A stretch of 64,000 nt of DNA from Agromyces sp. Soil535 (GCF_001428255.1 NZ_LMRW01000024.1:121691-185690); one strand, 5' to 3'. Positions 16,688-25,989 are shown, numbered from the stretch's first letter. Numbers and translations are program-made. Notes: a model not told the origin generated them from the letters alone.

Positions 16688-17326
16688 ATGACCGAGCCGA
16701 TCGACATCAACATACCCGTCACGGAGACGATGCTGCATTGGGGCCGCCGTCCGACGTACGAGATGGTGGAACGGATCGACGACGGCTTCCCGTCGGACGT
16801 GTCGCGCTGGCTCATCGGCGCCCACACCGGCACCCACGTCGACGCGCCGTCGCACTTCGTCAAGGGCGGTACGACCGTCGACCAGCTCGCGCTCGAGTCG
16901 ACCGTCGGCCCGGTTCGGGTGCTCGACCTGCGCGGAGTCGAGGAGGAGATCACCGCCGAGGACCTCGTCGCGGCCGGCGCCGAGGGCGCCCGGCGCGTGC
17001 TCTTCAAGACCCGCAACTCGACCGACGCGCTCACCCGCAACGAGAAGTCGCCCACGTGGGTCGGCCTCGGGCCCACCGGCGCCCGATGGCTCGTCGACCA
17101 CGGCGTGCTCTTCGCGGGCAACGACTACATGACGATGGAGGCGCCCGCCAACACGGTCGAGTGGCCCACCCACGTCATCCTCTGCAACGCGGGCGTGGTG
17201 ATCCTCGAGAACGCCAACCTCGCCGAGGTCGAGGCCGGCGACTACTACATGGTCTGCCAGCCCGTGCCGTTCGAAGGTCGCGAGGCCGCCCCCGCCCCGA
17301 CCGTGCTGCTGCGGCTGCCCGCCTGA
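16688..17326 (+). CDS. Cyclase-family (kynurenine-formamidase-like) metal hydrolase
   Basis: This 212-residue protein has the cyclase/formamidase signature HTGTHVDAPSHF near residue 46, the metal-binding block of kynurenine formamidase and related hydrolases. Those enzymes cleave N-formyl or similar amide bonds, or close or open rings. The Asp/Glu-rich core (GNDYMTMEAPANTVEWPTH) is also preserved. ATG 16688 follows GAGGGG. It is the only gene of its plus-strand unit and converges with the isochorismatase-like gene. Confidence 0.87.
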   Translation: MTEPIDINIPVTETMLHWGRRPTYEMVERIDDGFPSDVSRWLIGAHTGTHVDAPSHFVKGGTTVDQLALESTVGPVRVLDLRGVEEEITAEDLVAAGAEGARRVLFKTRNSTDALTRNEKSPTWVGLGPTGARWLVDHGVLFAGNDYMTMEAPANTVEWPTHVILCNAGVVILENANLAEVEAGDYYMVCQPVPFEGREAAPAPTVLLRLPA

Positions 17327-17359
17327 CACCGCGGGCGGGCGGGGTGGCGACGCCGGGGA

Positions 17360-17950
17360 TCAGCGGGCCGCGAGGTACTCGAGCACCTCGTGCGCGGTGA
17401 CGAGCGCGTCGCGCTGCATGTAGGCGATCGCCCGGAGCGCGGCGTCGTGCGCCTCCGGACTCGACCCGCCGACGCAGTCGGACAGCACTCGCACGTGGTA
17501 GTCATGCTGGTGCGCGTCGACTGCGGTGTAGTGGATGCAGACGTCGGTCAGCCCCCCGACGAGGAACAGGGTGTCCGCCTTGTGCGCCTTGAGGACGATC
17601 TCGAGCTCAGTGCCGAAGAATGCCGAGTAGCGGCGCTTGCGGATCACGAACTCCTCCGGCTGGGGGTCGATCCACGAAGCGAGCTCGGTGCCGTCGTCGC
17701 CCTCGATGCAGTGGGGACCCTCGGCGCCGTCGAGTTCTCGACCGATGTCGACGAGCGACGGCTTGTGCACCTCCTGGATGAAGACGACCGGCACGCCGGC
17801 TGCACGGCAGCGCGCGATGATGTTCTCCACGCGCGGCGCGCGCGCCTCCCGGCCGCCCATGAGCGGGATCCCGCTCGGCTCGGCCGATGCGCCGGAGCCG
17901 CCCTGGATGTCGACGACGACGAGGACGGGGGTGCCGGGGACGCTGATCAT
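17360..17950 (-). CDS. Isochorismatase-family cysteine hydrolase
   Basis: This 196-residue hydrolase has the catalytic triad expected for the family: Asp in VVVDIQ, Lys in IRKRRYSAF and Cys in GLTDVCIHYT. Relatives hydrolyse amides, carbamoyl groups, oxamate or nicotinamide, so it may release ammonia or carbamate from an intermediate. It is the last gene of the unit that begins with the substrate-binding protein at 20178, lying 53 bases after a phosphotriesterase-like gene. Confidence 0.88.
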   Translation of the reverse strand: MISVPGTPVLVVVDIQGGSGASAEPSGIPLMGGREARAPRVENIIARCRAAGVPVVFIQEVHKPSLVDIGRELDGAEGPHCIEGDDGTELASWIDPQPEEFVIRKRRYSAFFGTELEIVLKAHKADTLFLVGGLTDVCIHYTAVDAHQHDYHVRVLSDCVGGSSPEAHDAALRAIAYMQRDALVTAHEVLEYLAAR

Positions 17951-18003
17951 GGGGTTCCTTTGCGGGTCGGAGCGGGCCGGAGCGGTCGGAGCGGTCGAAC
18001 TGT

Positions 18004-19023
18004 TCAGGGTCGGTCGAGCAGGCGCCGCGGGTTCTCGACGAGGATGCGGTGCTCGAGCACGCCGTCGTCACCGGCGAGCGCGGAGATCGCGGGCCCGATC
18101 CGGCGGAACAGGTGGTCGTAGCCGTTCCCGCCATTGCGACGGAGGTTGGCCTGGGTCCAGACGTCGGCGGCGATGACGAGCTGGTCGGCGTGGCCTTCCC
18201 CGAGCAGCCAGGCGATCATGTCGAGGCGCTCCGAATCGGTCGGATTGCGCAACTGCGAGGAGCCGTAGTGGAAGTCGCTGCCGAACGTGTCGTAGCCGAG
18301 CATCGCCCCCGCCTGCGCGACGGCGCGGTGGTAGCCGGGGTCGAAGTTCTCGTCGAGGTGGCCGATGATCACCCGATCGGGAGTCATCCCCTCGTCGACG
18401 AGCGCGTCGAGTACGTCGAGGCCCGCCTGGCCGCGGAACGACAGGTGCATCGACACGGCGGCGCCGGTCTCGGCACCGGCGCGCCCGGCAGCGCGGATGA
18501 CCCGCCATTCGGCGTCGGTGATCGGCCAGCTGGTGCCGACCTCGCCGAGCAGGGCGGGGAGGATGCGGTCCGGCCCGATCCCGTCGCGCAGGTCGGCGAG
18601 GAGCAGCTCGGCGAGCTCGTCGACGCCGAGTCCGCGGATCCGCTCGGGGTGGACGTCCTCGACGTAGAAGCCCGCGCCCACGCAGATGTGCACGCCGCTG
18701 CGCCGGGAGATCTCGGGCAGCGCGGCCAGGTCGCGTCCCATCCCCTCGAGGGTCAGGTCGACCACCGCGGAGCCGCCCGCTGCAGCGACCTCGGCGAGCT
18801 CCTCGGCAGCGAGGTCGGGATCGTCGAGGACGAGATTCTCTGGCAGCGACAGCGCGTTCCATGCAAGGTAGCTGCGCAGTCGCGGGCCCATGGGCACGCC
18901 GGCCGGCGGGGGCTCGGCATGCGGCTTGGCCCAGATGCGCAGGTCGCCGAGCACGTGCTCGTGCATCGACGTGCGGCCGAGGTCGGCGGCCTCGATCGGA
19001 CCCAGGACGGTATGGATGGGCAT
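18004..19023 (-). CDS. Phosphotriesterase-family metal hydrolase, intact site (copy 2)
   Basis: This 339-residue TIM-barrel hydrolase keeps all metal ligands: HEH in SMHEHVLG, bridging Glu in LLGEVGTS, His in VSMHLSF, His in IIGHLDEN and Asp in AADVWTQ. It is clearly related to the three degenerate paralogues further along, sharing the ending GGNGYDHLFRRI and LVENPRRLLDRP. That makes it the reference for judging their losses. It lies between a polyamine-type binding protein and an isochorismatase-like hydrolase in one operon. Confidence 0.88.
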   Translation of the reverse strand: MPIHTVLGPIEAADLGRTSMHEHVLGDLRIWAKPHAEPPPAGVPMGPRLRSYLAWNALSLPENLVLDDPDLAAEELAEVAAAGGSAVVDLTLEGMGRDLAALPEISRRSGVHICVGAGFYVEDVHPERIRGLGVDELAELLLADLRDGIGPDRILPALLGEVGTSWPITDAEWRVIRAAGRAGAETGAAVSMHLSFRGQAGLDVLDALVDEGMTPDRVIIGHLDENFDPGYHRAVAQAGAMLGYDTFGSDFHYGSSQLRNPTDSERLDMIAWLLGEGHADQLVIAADVWTQANLRRNGGNGYDHLFRRIGPAISALAGDDGVLEHRILVENPRRLLDRP

Positions 19024-19110
19024 GTGACTCCGACGAACGGGGGCGGCTGGGGAACGGACGCGGGGCGTCGTGCGCTCGGCACGACGCCCCGCCGGAGTGT
19101 GTGTTGCCGC

Positions 19111-20178
19111 CTACTCGGCCAGCCACTCCCCGTAACTGCTGTACAGCTCCTCGCGGTGGGCGGCGATGTACTCCTCGTCGCGGGTCACCGAGATGGCGAG
19201 GTGCTCCTCCGAGTTCGGGACGTTGGCCTTGACCTCATCCGAGAGCAGATCGAAGGTGGCGGAGTTCGACGGGCCATAGCCGGTCTTCTCGACGAAGGCG
19301 ATCTGGTTCTCCGGCTCCGACATCCACTCGGCGAGCGCGATGGCGTTCTCGGGGTTCGGCGCGCCGGTGGGGATGACGAAGTACGAGGCGCTCGGGAACG
19401 CCTGGTTCCACTGGATCGTGACGTCGAGCCCCTGGTTGATGAGGGACTGGTACTGGCCGGTCACCGAGACGGCGATGGCCGCCGACCCGGATGTCAGGAG
19501 GGTCTGCGTCTCCGCGTAGCTCGTATAGAAGACGAGGTCGTCCTTGATGGTGTCGAGCTTGGCCTGGGCGCGCTCGATGTCGAGCGGATAGAGGTCCTCG
19601 GGTGCGACGCCGTCGGCGAGGAGGGCGATCTCATACGAGGCGTCGACGCTGCCCGCGACGCCCGGCCAGGCGCGCTTGCCCGGGAACTTCTCGGTGTCGA
19701 AGAAGTCGGCCCAGGTCTGCGGACCGCCATCCGGGAACGTCTCGGTGAGCCAGGCCTGGGCGATACCGAAGACGAAGCCGCCGGCCGCATAGGGCTGGCC
19801 GACCTCCGGCATGAGGTCGTTGTCGACCGTGTCGGGCAGCTCGATCATGTTGTCGCTGTAGCTGACGACGTAGTCGCCGGAGGCCTGGACGAGGTCGTAG
19901 TCGCCCTCGCCGCCCTCGAGCATCTCGAACAGCAGGGCGTCCTCGAGCGTGGCGGAGGCGACCTCGACACCGGTCTCCGCACTGAAGCCGTCGAAGAACG
20001 CGGCTTGGCGGGCGTCGTGGGTCGGGCCGCCGTAGTCGGCGAAGACGACCTCGCCGGACAGCTCCGAGGCGGCTGATGTCTCCTCGGCCGTGCCGGCGCA
20101 GGCGACGAGCGAACCGGCGGCGACGAGGGAGACGCCGACGGCCAGGACGCGGCGGAGGCGACGCGCTGTGGTGGTCAT
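19111..20178 (-). CDS. PotD-like extracellular solute-binding lipoprotein (orphan copy)
   Basis: This 355-residue binding protein has an N-terminal Arg-rich signal peptide, a hydrophobic stretch and the lipobox LVAC near residue 26, so it is anchored outside the membrane. The body resembles spermidine/putrescine-type (family 1) binding proteins (GEVVFADYGGPTHDARQAAFF). No permease or ATPase gene is adjacent; the paralogue at 43477 heads a full ABC operon. It may feed a second ligand into that transporter. It leads the unit with a phosphotriesterase and an isochorismatase gene. Confidence 0.87.
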   Translation of the reverse strand: MTTTARRLRRVLAVGVSLVAAGSLVACAGTAEETSAASELSGEVVFADYGGPTHDARQAAFFDGFSAETGVEVASATLEDALLFEMLEGGEGDYDLVQASGDYVVSYSDNMIELPDTVDNDLMPEVGQPYAAGGFVFGIAQAWLTETFPDGGPQTWADFFDTEKFPGKRAWPGVAGSVDASYEIALLADGVAPEDLYPLDIERAQAKLDTIKDDLVFYTSYAETQTLLTSGSAAIAVSVTGQYQSLINQGLDVTIQWNQAFPSASYFVIPTGAPNPENAIALAEWMSEPENQIAFVEKTGYGPSNSATFDLLSDEVKANVPNSEEHLAISVTRDEEYIAAHREELYSSYGEWLAE

Positions 20179-20208
20179 GGGATGGGGTGTCCTCTCCGAA
20201 GGGGGAAT

Positions 20209-20241
20209 GTTGGATCCAATATACCTATTGCTGGATCCCAA
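20209..20241. promoter_or_regulatory. GntR-type operator pair 3 with promoter
   Basis: TTGGATCCAAT (20210-20220) and CTGGATCCCAA (20231-20241) have cores 21 bp apart. On the minus strand a TATATT -10-like hexamer (20218-20223) sits between them, upstream of the binding-protein gene. Confidence 0.8.
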
Positions 20242-20286
20242 GATGTTTCGGTCGGGTAAATCCTCGAGCCGGAACGGGCACGACGC

Positions 20287-20757
20287 TCAGCCGTCGAGCC
20301 GGGTGGCCCGTCGTCGGGTGAAGGGCAGCAGGTCGACCGCCGCGACCGGCGCGATGCCATCGTCGACGGCGACCCAGACGCGGGCCGCCGGGGCGTACTC
20401 CGCGAGCAACTCGGCGCAGACGCCGCAGGGCTCGATGAGATGCCAGCTGCCGCCCGGCCGACGCAGTATGCTCACCACCGCATCGATCCCACCCGCGTCA
20501 CCGCCGATCGCCTGCACGGCCGCGCCGATCGCAACGGCCTCCGCGCAGACCGAAGCCCGCGAGGCGGAGGCCTCCACATGCAGCCCCGTGACGATCGAGC
20601 CGTCTCGGAGGCGCATCGCCGACGTCACCTCGTGCCGGCCGGCGCGGTAGCGGCGCTCGAGCAGCTCGCGCGCCAGACGCAGCAGCTCCGCGTCATCCGC
20701 ACCCATGCCAGCGGGCACACCCGCGAGCTCGGGCCGATCCGGTCGCCCCTCGCTCAT
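20287..20757 (-). CDS. Cytidine-deaminase-family protein
   Basis: This 156-residue zinc deaminase-fold protein has the catalytic motif VCAEAVAIG (Cys ligand and proton-shuttling Glu) and the paired cysteines PCGVC. The substrate loop reads HVEASASR where true cytidine deaminases have an Asn-Val-Glu motif, so the substrate may differ (blasticidin-type or another amino-heterocycle). Its ATG overlaps the preceding amidohydrolase stop. It is the last gene of the Rieske-led operon, which argues for a catabolic deamination rather than pyrimidine salvage. Confidence 0.8.
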   Translation of the reverse strand: MSEGRPDRPELAGVPAGMGADDAELLRLARELLERRYRAGRHEVTSAMRLRDGSIVTGLHVEASASRASVCAEAVAIGAAVQAIGGDAGGIDAVVSILRRPGGSWHLIEPCGVCAELLAEYAPAARVWVAVDDGIAPVAAVDLLPFTRRRATRLDG

Positions 20758-21515
20758 TCCCAACCCATGAGCCGCGCCATGTTGCCGCCCTCGACGAGCG
20801 CGCGGTCCGCCGCGTCGGGGATCGCCTTCGCGATCTTCATGCGCTCGAGGTCGAAGTCGCTTCCCGGCCACTCGGAGCCCATGAGGATCTTCCCGGCACC
20901 GAGACGCGCGTAGGCGCGCTTCACGTCCGACACGAGGGTCGCCGACGTCTCGAGGGAGATGTGTGGGTTGCGCTCCGCGACGATGATCGCCTCCGGCACG
21001 TTCCACACCGCACCCATGTGGGCGATGATCGTCGGCACCTCGGGGAAGTACTTCGCGACCTCCTCGATCGCGAACGGGGCGCAGAACGCGTCGTCGAGTG
21101 CGTTGATGAGCACCGGGAGGCCGAGCTCGGCGCACGCGCTGAAGATCGGGTCGAGCAGGCCGTGGTCGGCGACGTGGTAGCCGTGCAGGCTCGGATGCAG
21201 CTTGAGCCCGACGAGCCCGGCTTCAGCGATGCGCGCGATCTCATCGACCGCATCTTCGGCCTGCGGCATGACCTGGCCGAAGCCGAAGAGCCGATCAGGA
21301 TACCGACCGACGAGGTCGATGAGGAAGTCGTTCTCGATGCGCTGCGAAAGCGAGCACACCATCGCCTTGTCGACTCCCGCCGCGTCCATCCGGTCGAGGA
21401 TGCGCTGGGGATCGAACGGCGTGTATGCGGGCGGCTCCTCCCCGGGGCGGGCGCCGCTCAGGTAGTCGGACCGGCCCCGTCGGTCCTGGGTGGTGTTGTA
21501 GGCGTCGATGATCAC
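20754..21515 (-). CDS. Amidohydrolase-2 family protein lacking the HxH motif
   Basis: This 253-residue TIM-barrel protein belongs to the ACMSD/amidohydrolase-2 group. Later motifs are seen (GLKLHPSLH, TIIAHMGAV, MGSEWPG). The N-terminal strand reads MIIDAYNTT instead of the usual DxHxH, and the last metal-binding Asp position appears as Glu. The metal site is therefore incomplete or rebuilt. The GTG start follows GAGGAG. It sits between a GMC oxidoreductase and a deaminase gene, so it may act on their product as a lyase or hydrolase, or have lost catalysis. Confidence 0.82.
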   Translation of the reverse strand: MIIDAYNTTQDRRGRSDYLSGARPGEEPPAYTPFDPQRILDRMDAAGVDKAMVCSLSQRIENDFLIDLVGRYPDRLFGFGQVMPQAEDAVDEIARIAEAGLVGLKLHPSLHGYHVADHGLLDPIFSACAELGLPVLINALDDAFCAPFAIEEVAKYFPEVPTIIAHMGAVWNVPEAIIVAERNPHISLETSATLVSDVKRAYARLGAGKILMGSEWPGSDFDLERMKIAKAIPDAADRALVEGGNMARLMGWE

Positions 21516-21538
21516 GCGGGTTCTCCTCGGTCGATGGA

Positions 21539-23074
21539 TCAGGTCGGGGAATTCGTTCGGCGGTCGGCGACGAGGAAGGAGGCGATGCGCTCGCCGATGA
21601 CGACGGCGGGCATGGCGGTGGTCGCCCGCGGCACCATCGGCATGATCGAGCAGTCTGCGACGGTGAGGCCCACGATCCCGTGGACCCGCCCGCGCGCATT
21701 CACGACGGCGTCACGATCGCCCTCCGGGCCCATCCTGCAAGTGCCGACCGGGTGCCAGTAATTGTCGGGGTTCGCCTCGACGTGGGCGACGAGCTCGTCG
21801 TGCGACGCCGCCGCCCCGAGCCCGGGATGGAGCTCCTCGCCGACGAGTTCGCGGATGCCGCGGACCGAGGCCATCGCGCGGAGGAGCTCAGCGCCCTCGG
21901 CCAGCACGCGCGCGTCACGACGCTCCGGATCGCTCAGGAAGCGGTGATCGATCGCCGGCTTCGACTCCGGGTCGGTGCCGGTGATGTGCACGTGACCGCG
22001 TGAGACCGGCTGCAGGTTGCTCACGCCGACGCTCCAGCGGAGCAGCTCGCCCCGATGGGTCGGGCTGTACGGCAGGAAGTGCAGGTCGAAGACGTCGGGG
22101 TCGAAGCTCGACGCGGCCTTGCCCATGGCCTGCTCGTCGGGTGCCCAGCCGGTCGCGCGCAACTCGGTCATCCGCCGCGTCATCTCGTCGCTTCCCGCCC
22201 AGCTCATCAGCAGGAACGGTTGATCGTGCAGGTTCTCGCCCACGCCGGGCAGGTCGACGACGACCGGGATGCCGAAGCGGGCGAGCAGCTCGGGGGGGCC
22301 GACGCCGGAGCGCTGCAGCACCTGCGGCGAGTTGAAGGCGCCGCCGCTCACGACCACGTGACCCGCCCGGACGACATGCCCCTCGCCGCGCCAGATCACC
22401 TCGACGCCCACCGCGACACCCCGCACGACGACCACGCGGGCGACGTGGGCGTCACCGACGACCGTCAGCCGCGGGTCGGCACGCACCGGGTCCAGGTAGG
22501 CGAACGCCGTGTTGAACCGTACGCCGTCGACGATGTTGTTCTCCTCCGGCGCGACTGCCGCGCCCTCGTCGACGTCGTTCAGGCTCGCGCGCTGCGGGAT
22601 CCCGAGCGCGGGCGCGGCGTCGTACCAGGCGCGCTGCCACGGGGTGAGGTCCTCGGCGCGGTATGCCGCGACTCGCATCCGCCGTGTTCCGTCGTGGAAG
22701 AGGGGCAGCAGCTCGTCCATCGTCCAGCCCGGATTCCCGGCCTCCGCCCAGCCGTCGTAGTCGCGGCGGTGTCCCCACGTCTGCGTGGTGCCGTTGACGT
22801 CGCTGCACCCGCCGATCGCCCGGGCGCGCTCGAAGCCGACCTTGACCGGCAGGGTGTCGCCGGAGTCGTAGCCCCAGTCGTGCGAACGGCCGAGACGGGT
22901 CGCGTCGAGGAAGTCGGCGGGCCAGTGCGGGTCGCCGAACGGGCCGAAGTCGGGCCCGGCCTCGAGTACGAGCACCTCGGCGCCTGCCTCGACGAGCCGC
23001 GCGGCAACGACATTGCCGGTCGTGCCGCCGCCGACGACGACGTACTCCACCTCCTTCGGGAGCTGCTCGACCAT
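21539..23074 (-). CDS. GMC-family FAD oxidoreductase
   Basis: This 511-residue flavoprotein has VVVGGGTTGNVVAARL at the N-terminus (FAD ADP-binding), the GMC signature ARAIGGCSDVNGTTQ near residue 84 and the C-terminal catalytic block WHPVGTCRMGP with LTVADCSIMPMVPRA. The His in YWHPVGT is the usual catalytic base. GMC enzymes oxidise primary or secondary alcohols. It is 13 bases after the glutamine-synthetase-like gene in the Rieske operon, so it probably oxidises an alcohol produced by hydroxylation. It is not close to MftG. Confidence 0.9.
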   Translation of the reverse strand: MVEQLPKEVEYVVVGGGTTGNVVAARLVEAGAEVLVLEAGPDFGPFGDPHWPADFLDATRLGRSHDWGYDSGDTLPVKVGFERARAIGGCSDVNGTTQTWGHRRDYDGWAEAGNPGWTMDELLPLFHDGTRRMRVAAYRAEDLTPWQRAWYDAAPALGIPQRASLNDVDEGAAVAPEENNIVDGVRFNTAFAYLDPVRADPRLTVVGDAHVARVVVVRGVAVGVEVIWRGEGHVVRAGHVVVSGGAFNSPQVLQRSGVGPPELLARFGIPVVVDLPGVGENLHDQPFLLMSWAGSDEMTRRMTELRATGWAPDEQAMGKAASSFDPDVFDLHFLPYSPTHRGELLRWSVGVSNLQPVSRGHVHITGTDPESKPAIDHRFLSDPERRDARVLAEGAELLRAMASVRGIRELVGEELHPGLGAAASHDELVAHVEANPDNYWHPVGTCRMGPEGDRDAVVNARGRVHGIVGLTVADCSIMPMVPRATTAMPAVVIGERIASFLVADRRTNSPT

Positions 23075-23087
23075 CGGGGTCCCTCTC

Positions 23088-24614
23088 CTAGACCAGCGCG
23101 AAGTACTCGCGCTGCTCCCAGTCGCTCACGTGCGCGAGGTAGCGGTGGAACTCGGTGCGCTTGATCCGGGCGTACCACGCGATCACCTCGTCGCCGAACG
23201 CCGCGCGGAACACCTGGTCCGACTCGAGGGCGTCGACGGCCTCGCCGAGATTCGAGGGCAGCCTCTTCGCGTCGTTCTCGTAGGGGTTCTCGGCCGGGGG
23301 GCCGGGGTCGATCGTCCGGTCGACCCCGTCCATCCCGCTCACGAGCTGCGCGACGATGTAGAGGTACGGGTTGGCTGCCGGCTCGCCCGAGCGGTTCTCG
23401 AGCCGCGACGACGGGTCGCCCGGCGTGCCGACGGCACGCACCATCGCGCCCTTGTTGTCGACGCCCCACACCACGCGGTCGGGCGCGAGCGAGTACGGCT
23501 GATAGCGCTTGTACCCGTTGACCGTCGGCGTGCTGAACGCCGCAGCGGCGGTCGCGTGCTCGAGCAGGCCTCCGAGGTAGAAGCGCCCGGTGTCGCTCAG
23601 CACCTCGCCCGTGCCCGGCTCCGCGGCGAAGACGTTCGCGCCCGTGAGCAGGTTCCGCAGGGACTGGTGCAGGTGCCAGCCGGTCGACGCGGTCTCGGCG
23701 CCGACGGGGCGGGACATGAAGGTCGCGTGGTAGCCGAGCTTGCGCGCGATCTGGCGCACCGCGGTGCGGACCAACACGACATCGTCGGCGACCCGCGCCG
23801 CATCCCCGGCATCCATGGTGAGTTCGAGCTGGCTCGGGCCGAACTCGAGCTCGAGGGTGCGCAGCGGCAGGTCCATGCGCGTGAGTCCCGAGTACAGGGC
23901 CTGCACGAGGTCGTCGAGGTCGCCGAGCGCCTCGGCATGCAGCAGTTGCGCGCCTGGCGTGGTCGGCGCGGCGACCGGAGCCGCTCCCGGTGCGCCGGGC
24001 CTGCCGACCCGCTCCGGCGAGAAGCCCGCCGGGTCCGACCGGAAGACGTGGAACTCGAGCTCGGCGCCGACCGTCAGCCCCAGGTCCCGTTCGGCGAGCG
24101 CCGCGAGCCGGTCGCGCAGGATGCCGCGCGTGCAGAACGGCACGGGAGCTCCGTCCGGGAAGTACAGGGAGCACAGCACGAGACCGGTGCGCTCCGTCCA
24201 GGGCAGGATGCGGAACGTCGTCGGATCGGGAACGAGCACGACGTCTCCGGCACCGGCGAAGCGGCCGAGCTCGCCGAGGCCTGCGGGGTCGAACACTGCG
24301 AACACCGAGCGCCCGGAGGTGTCCTTGAGGAGGAGCGAGGAAGGCACGCGGATCCCGGAGCGCATCGCCTCTGGGACAGCCGAGCGGGCGAGCGTCTTGC
24401 CGCGCAGGATGCCGTGCTGGTCGGCGAAGACGAACTGCACCATCTCGATGCCGACCTCGTCCATGACCCGCCGCATCTGGCCGGCACTGGCGTACATCGC
24501 CTCGGTCCACAGGTCGTGGCGATCGACGAAGCCGCCGCGGTCCCCGGCGAGCATGGGCCTCGCGCTCGCGCCCCCGCCCGCCTCTGCGACCTTGCGTTCG
24601 TCGACGTTACGCAT
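23088..24614 (-). CDS. Glutamine-synthetase-like gamma-glutamyl-amine ligase
   Basis: This 508-residue GS-fold ligase has the ATP and glutamate site motifs GAELEFHVF, GPSQLELTMDAGDAARVADD, GWHLHQSL, NGYKRYQPYSLAPDRVVWGVDNKG and SRLENRSGEPAANPYL. The N-terminal part reads FVFADQHGILRGKTL, the form seen in PuuA-, IpuC- and GMAS-like enzymes that join glutamate to an organic amine, rather than the DGSS ammonium latch of true GlnA. It overlaps the Rieske oxygenase gene by eight bases, so the two are translated together. The target amine is unknown. Confidence 0.88.
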   Translation of the reverse strand: MRNVDERKVAEAGGGASARPMLAGDRGGFVDRHDLWTEAMYASAGQMRRVMDEVGIEMVQFVFADQHGILRGKTLARSAVPEAMRSGIRVPSSLLLKDTSGRSVFAVFDPAGLGELGRFAGAGDVVLVPDPTTFRILPWTERTGLVLCSLYFPDGAPVPFCTRGILRDRLAALAERDLGLTVGAELEFHVFRSDPAGFSPERVGRPGAPGAAPVAAPTTPGAQLLHAEALGDLDDLVQALYSGLTRMDLPLRTLELEFGPSQLELTMDAGDAARVADDVVLVRTAVRQIARKLGYHATFMSRPVGAETASTGWHLHQSLRNLLTGANVFAAEPGTGEVLSDTGRFYLGGLLEHATAAAAFSTPTVNGYKRYQPYSLAPDRVVWGVDNKGAMVRAVGTPGDPSSRLENRSGEPAANPYLYIVAQLVSGMDGVDRTIDPGPPAENPYENDAKRLPSNLGEAVDALESDQVFRAAFGDEVIAWYARIKRTEFHRYLAHVSDWEQREYFALV

Positions 24615-25941
24615 CGAAGGCCGCCTCCGGGATCTGCGCGCCCGCCCATGGCGAGGCGGCGCGTCGTTCCATCTCCTTCTCGACCCAGACCTGCTCCCAG
24701 CCCTCGCTGGGTGCGATCGTGTCGACGGCCCACGGGCCGGTGAACGTGGCGGCCTGGTCCCCGTCGAGCGGATGCGAGGGCAGCGGGTTGCCGGCGGCGA
24801 ACGCGTCGATCGCCCTGAGCAGCAGACGGCGGTTGGCGGTCACCGCTCGGTCTGAGATGCCGAGCCGTTCGACCGTGCGGTCCTGGATCGGCCCCATCGA
24901 CTCCACCGCCCACTGGTCGTGGACGTTGATGTCGAGGCCCATCCCGGTGTACGTGAGCTCCTTCTGCTCGCGAGGGTCGAAGCCCCAGTCGTTGCTCCGG
25001 TTGCGCAGCGGGCGGTAGTCCGGCAACGAGACGCCCTCGAGTCGCTGTCGGAGCAGGGTCTCCTTGTCCGTCGTCTCGGCGAAGTCGTAGAAGATCATGT
25101 ACCAGTAGTGGTGCTCGTCGTCGATCGGGACGTGCCACTGCGTGAACACCTTGCTGTTGCCGAAGGGGACGACGAACGCGTTGGGGAACATGAGATTCGT
25201 GACGCGCACGTGCTTGATCTGCTCGGTCAGCTGGCGGATCGCGAACACACGCAGGCCGTGCTCCGCGCTCTCGACCTCGATGTCCGGGCGGTAGTGGTCG
25301 CCGACGAGCTTGGAGAGCTTCGTGCCCGTGCCCTCGACCTCCTCCGAGAACTGCTGGCCGTACACGTCGCGTGGATCCTCCTCGATGAAACGGTGGAGGA
25401 ACGAGACGTGGCTCGGATCGATCCCGCCCTCGAGACCCTGGAGCCAGTTGCACTCCCACAGCCCCTTGAAGGCGAAGGTGTACTCGTCTGGCGCGGTGAA
25501 GCAGTCGTAGTCGGGGAAGGGCGGCGGGTCGCCCGCGCCCATGTAGGCGAAGATGATCCCGTTCTTCTCGATGCACGGGTAGTTGGAGATGCGGATCTTG
25601 CCGAGGAACTGGCTGTGCTCGGGCTCGGCGGGCTGCTCGATGCACCGACCCTCCGAGTTGTAGAGCCAGCCGTGGTAGAGGCATCGCATGCCCCCGTCCT
25701 CGAGGCGCCCGTACGAGAGATCGACGCCGCGGTGGGCGCAGTAGCGGCTGATGAGCCCCCAGCCCCTGGGCTTCTTGAACAGGACGAGGTCCTCGCCGAG
25801 CAGCCGGATGGCCTTGACCGGCCGCTCCTCGGGCATCTCCGAGGCGAGGGCGGCGGGTTGCCAGTAGGCCCGCAGCAGGCCGCCGAGCGGCGTGCCGGGT
25901 CCGGACTGCGTCAGCTTCTCATTGTCTTCGCGCTTCAGCAC
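24607..25941 (-). CDS. Rieske non-heme iron oxygenase, phthalate-dioxygenase type
   Basis: This 444-residue oxygenase alpha subunit has the Rieske cluster CAHRGVDLSYG followed by CLYHGW (residues about 68-92). The mononuclear iron site lies in GIDPSHVSFLHRF near residue 175, giving Asp-His-His. Opening text (MLKREDNEKLTQSGPGTPLG) and length resemble phthalate 4,5-dioxygenase and chlorobenzoate dioxygenase, which need a one-protein FMN/2Fe-2S reductase such as the one at 26576. It heads the operon for ligase, GMC oxidase, amidohydrolase and deaminase. The GTG start follows AGGAGG. Confidence 0.92.
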   Translation of the reverse strand: MLKREDNEKLTQSGPGTPLGGLLRAYWQPAALASEMPEERPVKAIRLLGEDLVLFKKPRGWGLISRYCAHRGVDLSYGRLEDGGMRCLYHGWLYNSEGRCIEQPAEPEHSQFLGKIRISNYPCIEKNGIIFAYMGAGDPPPFPDYDCFTAPDEYTFAFKGLWECNWLQGLEGGIDPSHVSFLHRFIEEDPRDVYGQQFSEEVEGTGTKLSKLVGDHYRPDIEVESAEHGLRVFAIRQLTEQIKHVRVTNLMFPNAFVVPFGNSKVFTQWHVPIDDEHHYWYMIFYDFAETTDKETLLRQRLEGVSLPDYRPLRNRSNDWGFDPREQKELTYTGMGLDINVHDQWAVESMGPIQDRTVERLGISDRAVTANRRLLLRAIDAFAAGNPLPSHPLDGDQAATFTGPWAVDTIAPSEGWEQVWVEKEMERRAASPWAGAQIPEAAFDA

Positions 25942-25989
25942 GCGGCCTCCTCGTTCTCACCACGGCAAATCTACATCCGATATCGGACG

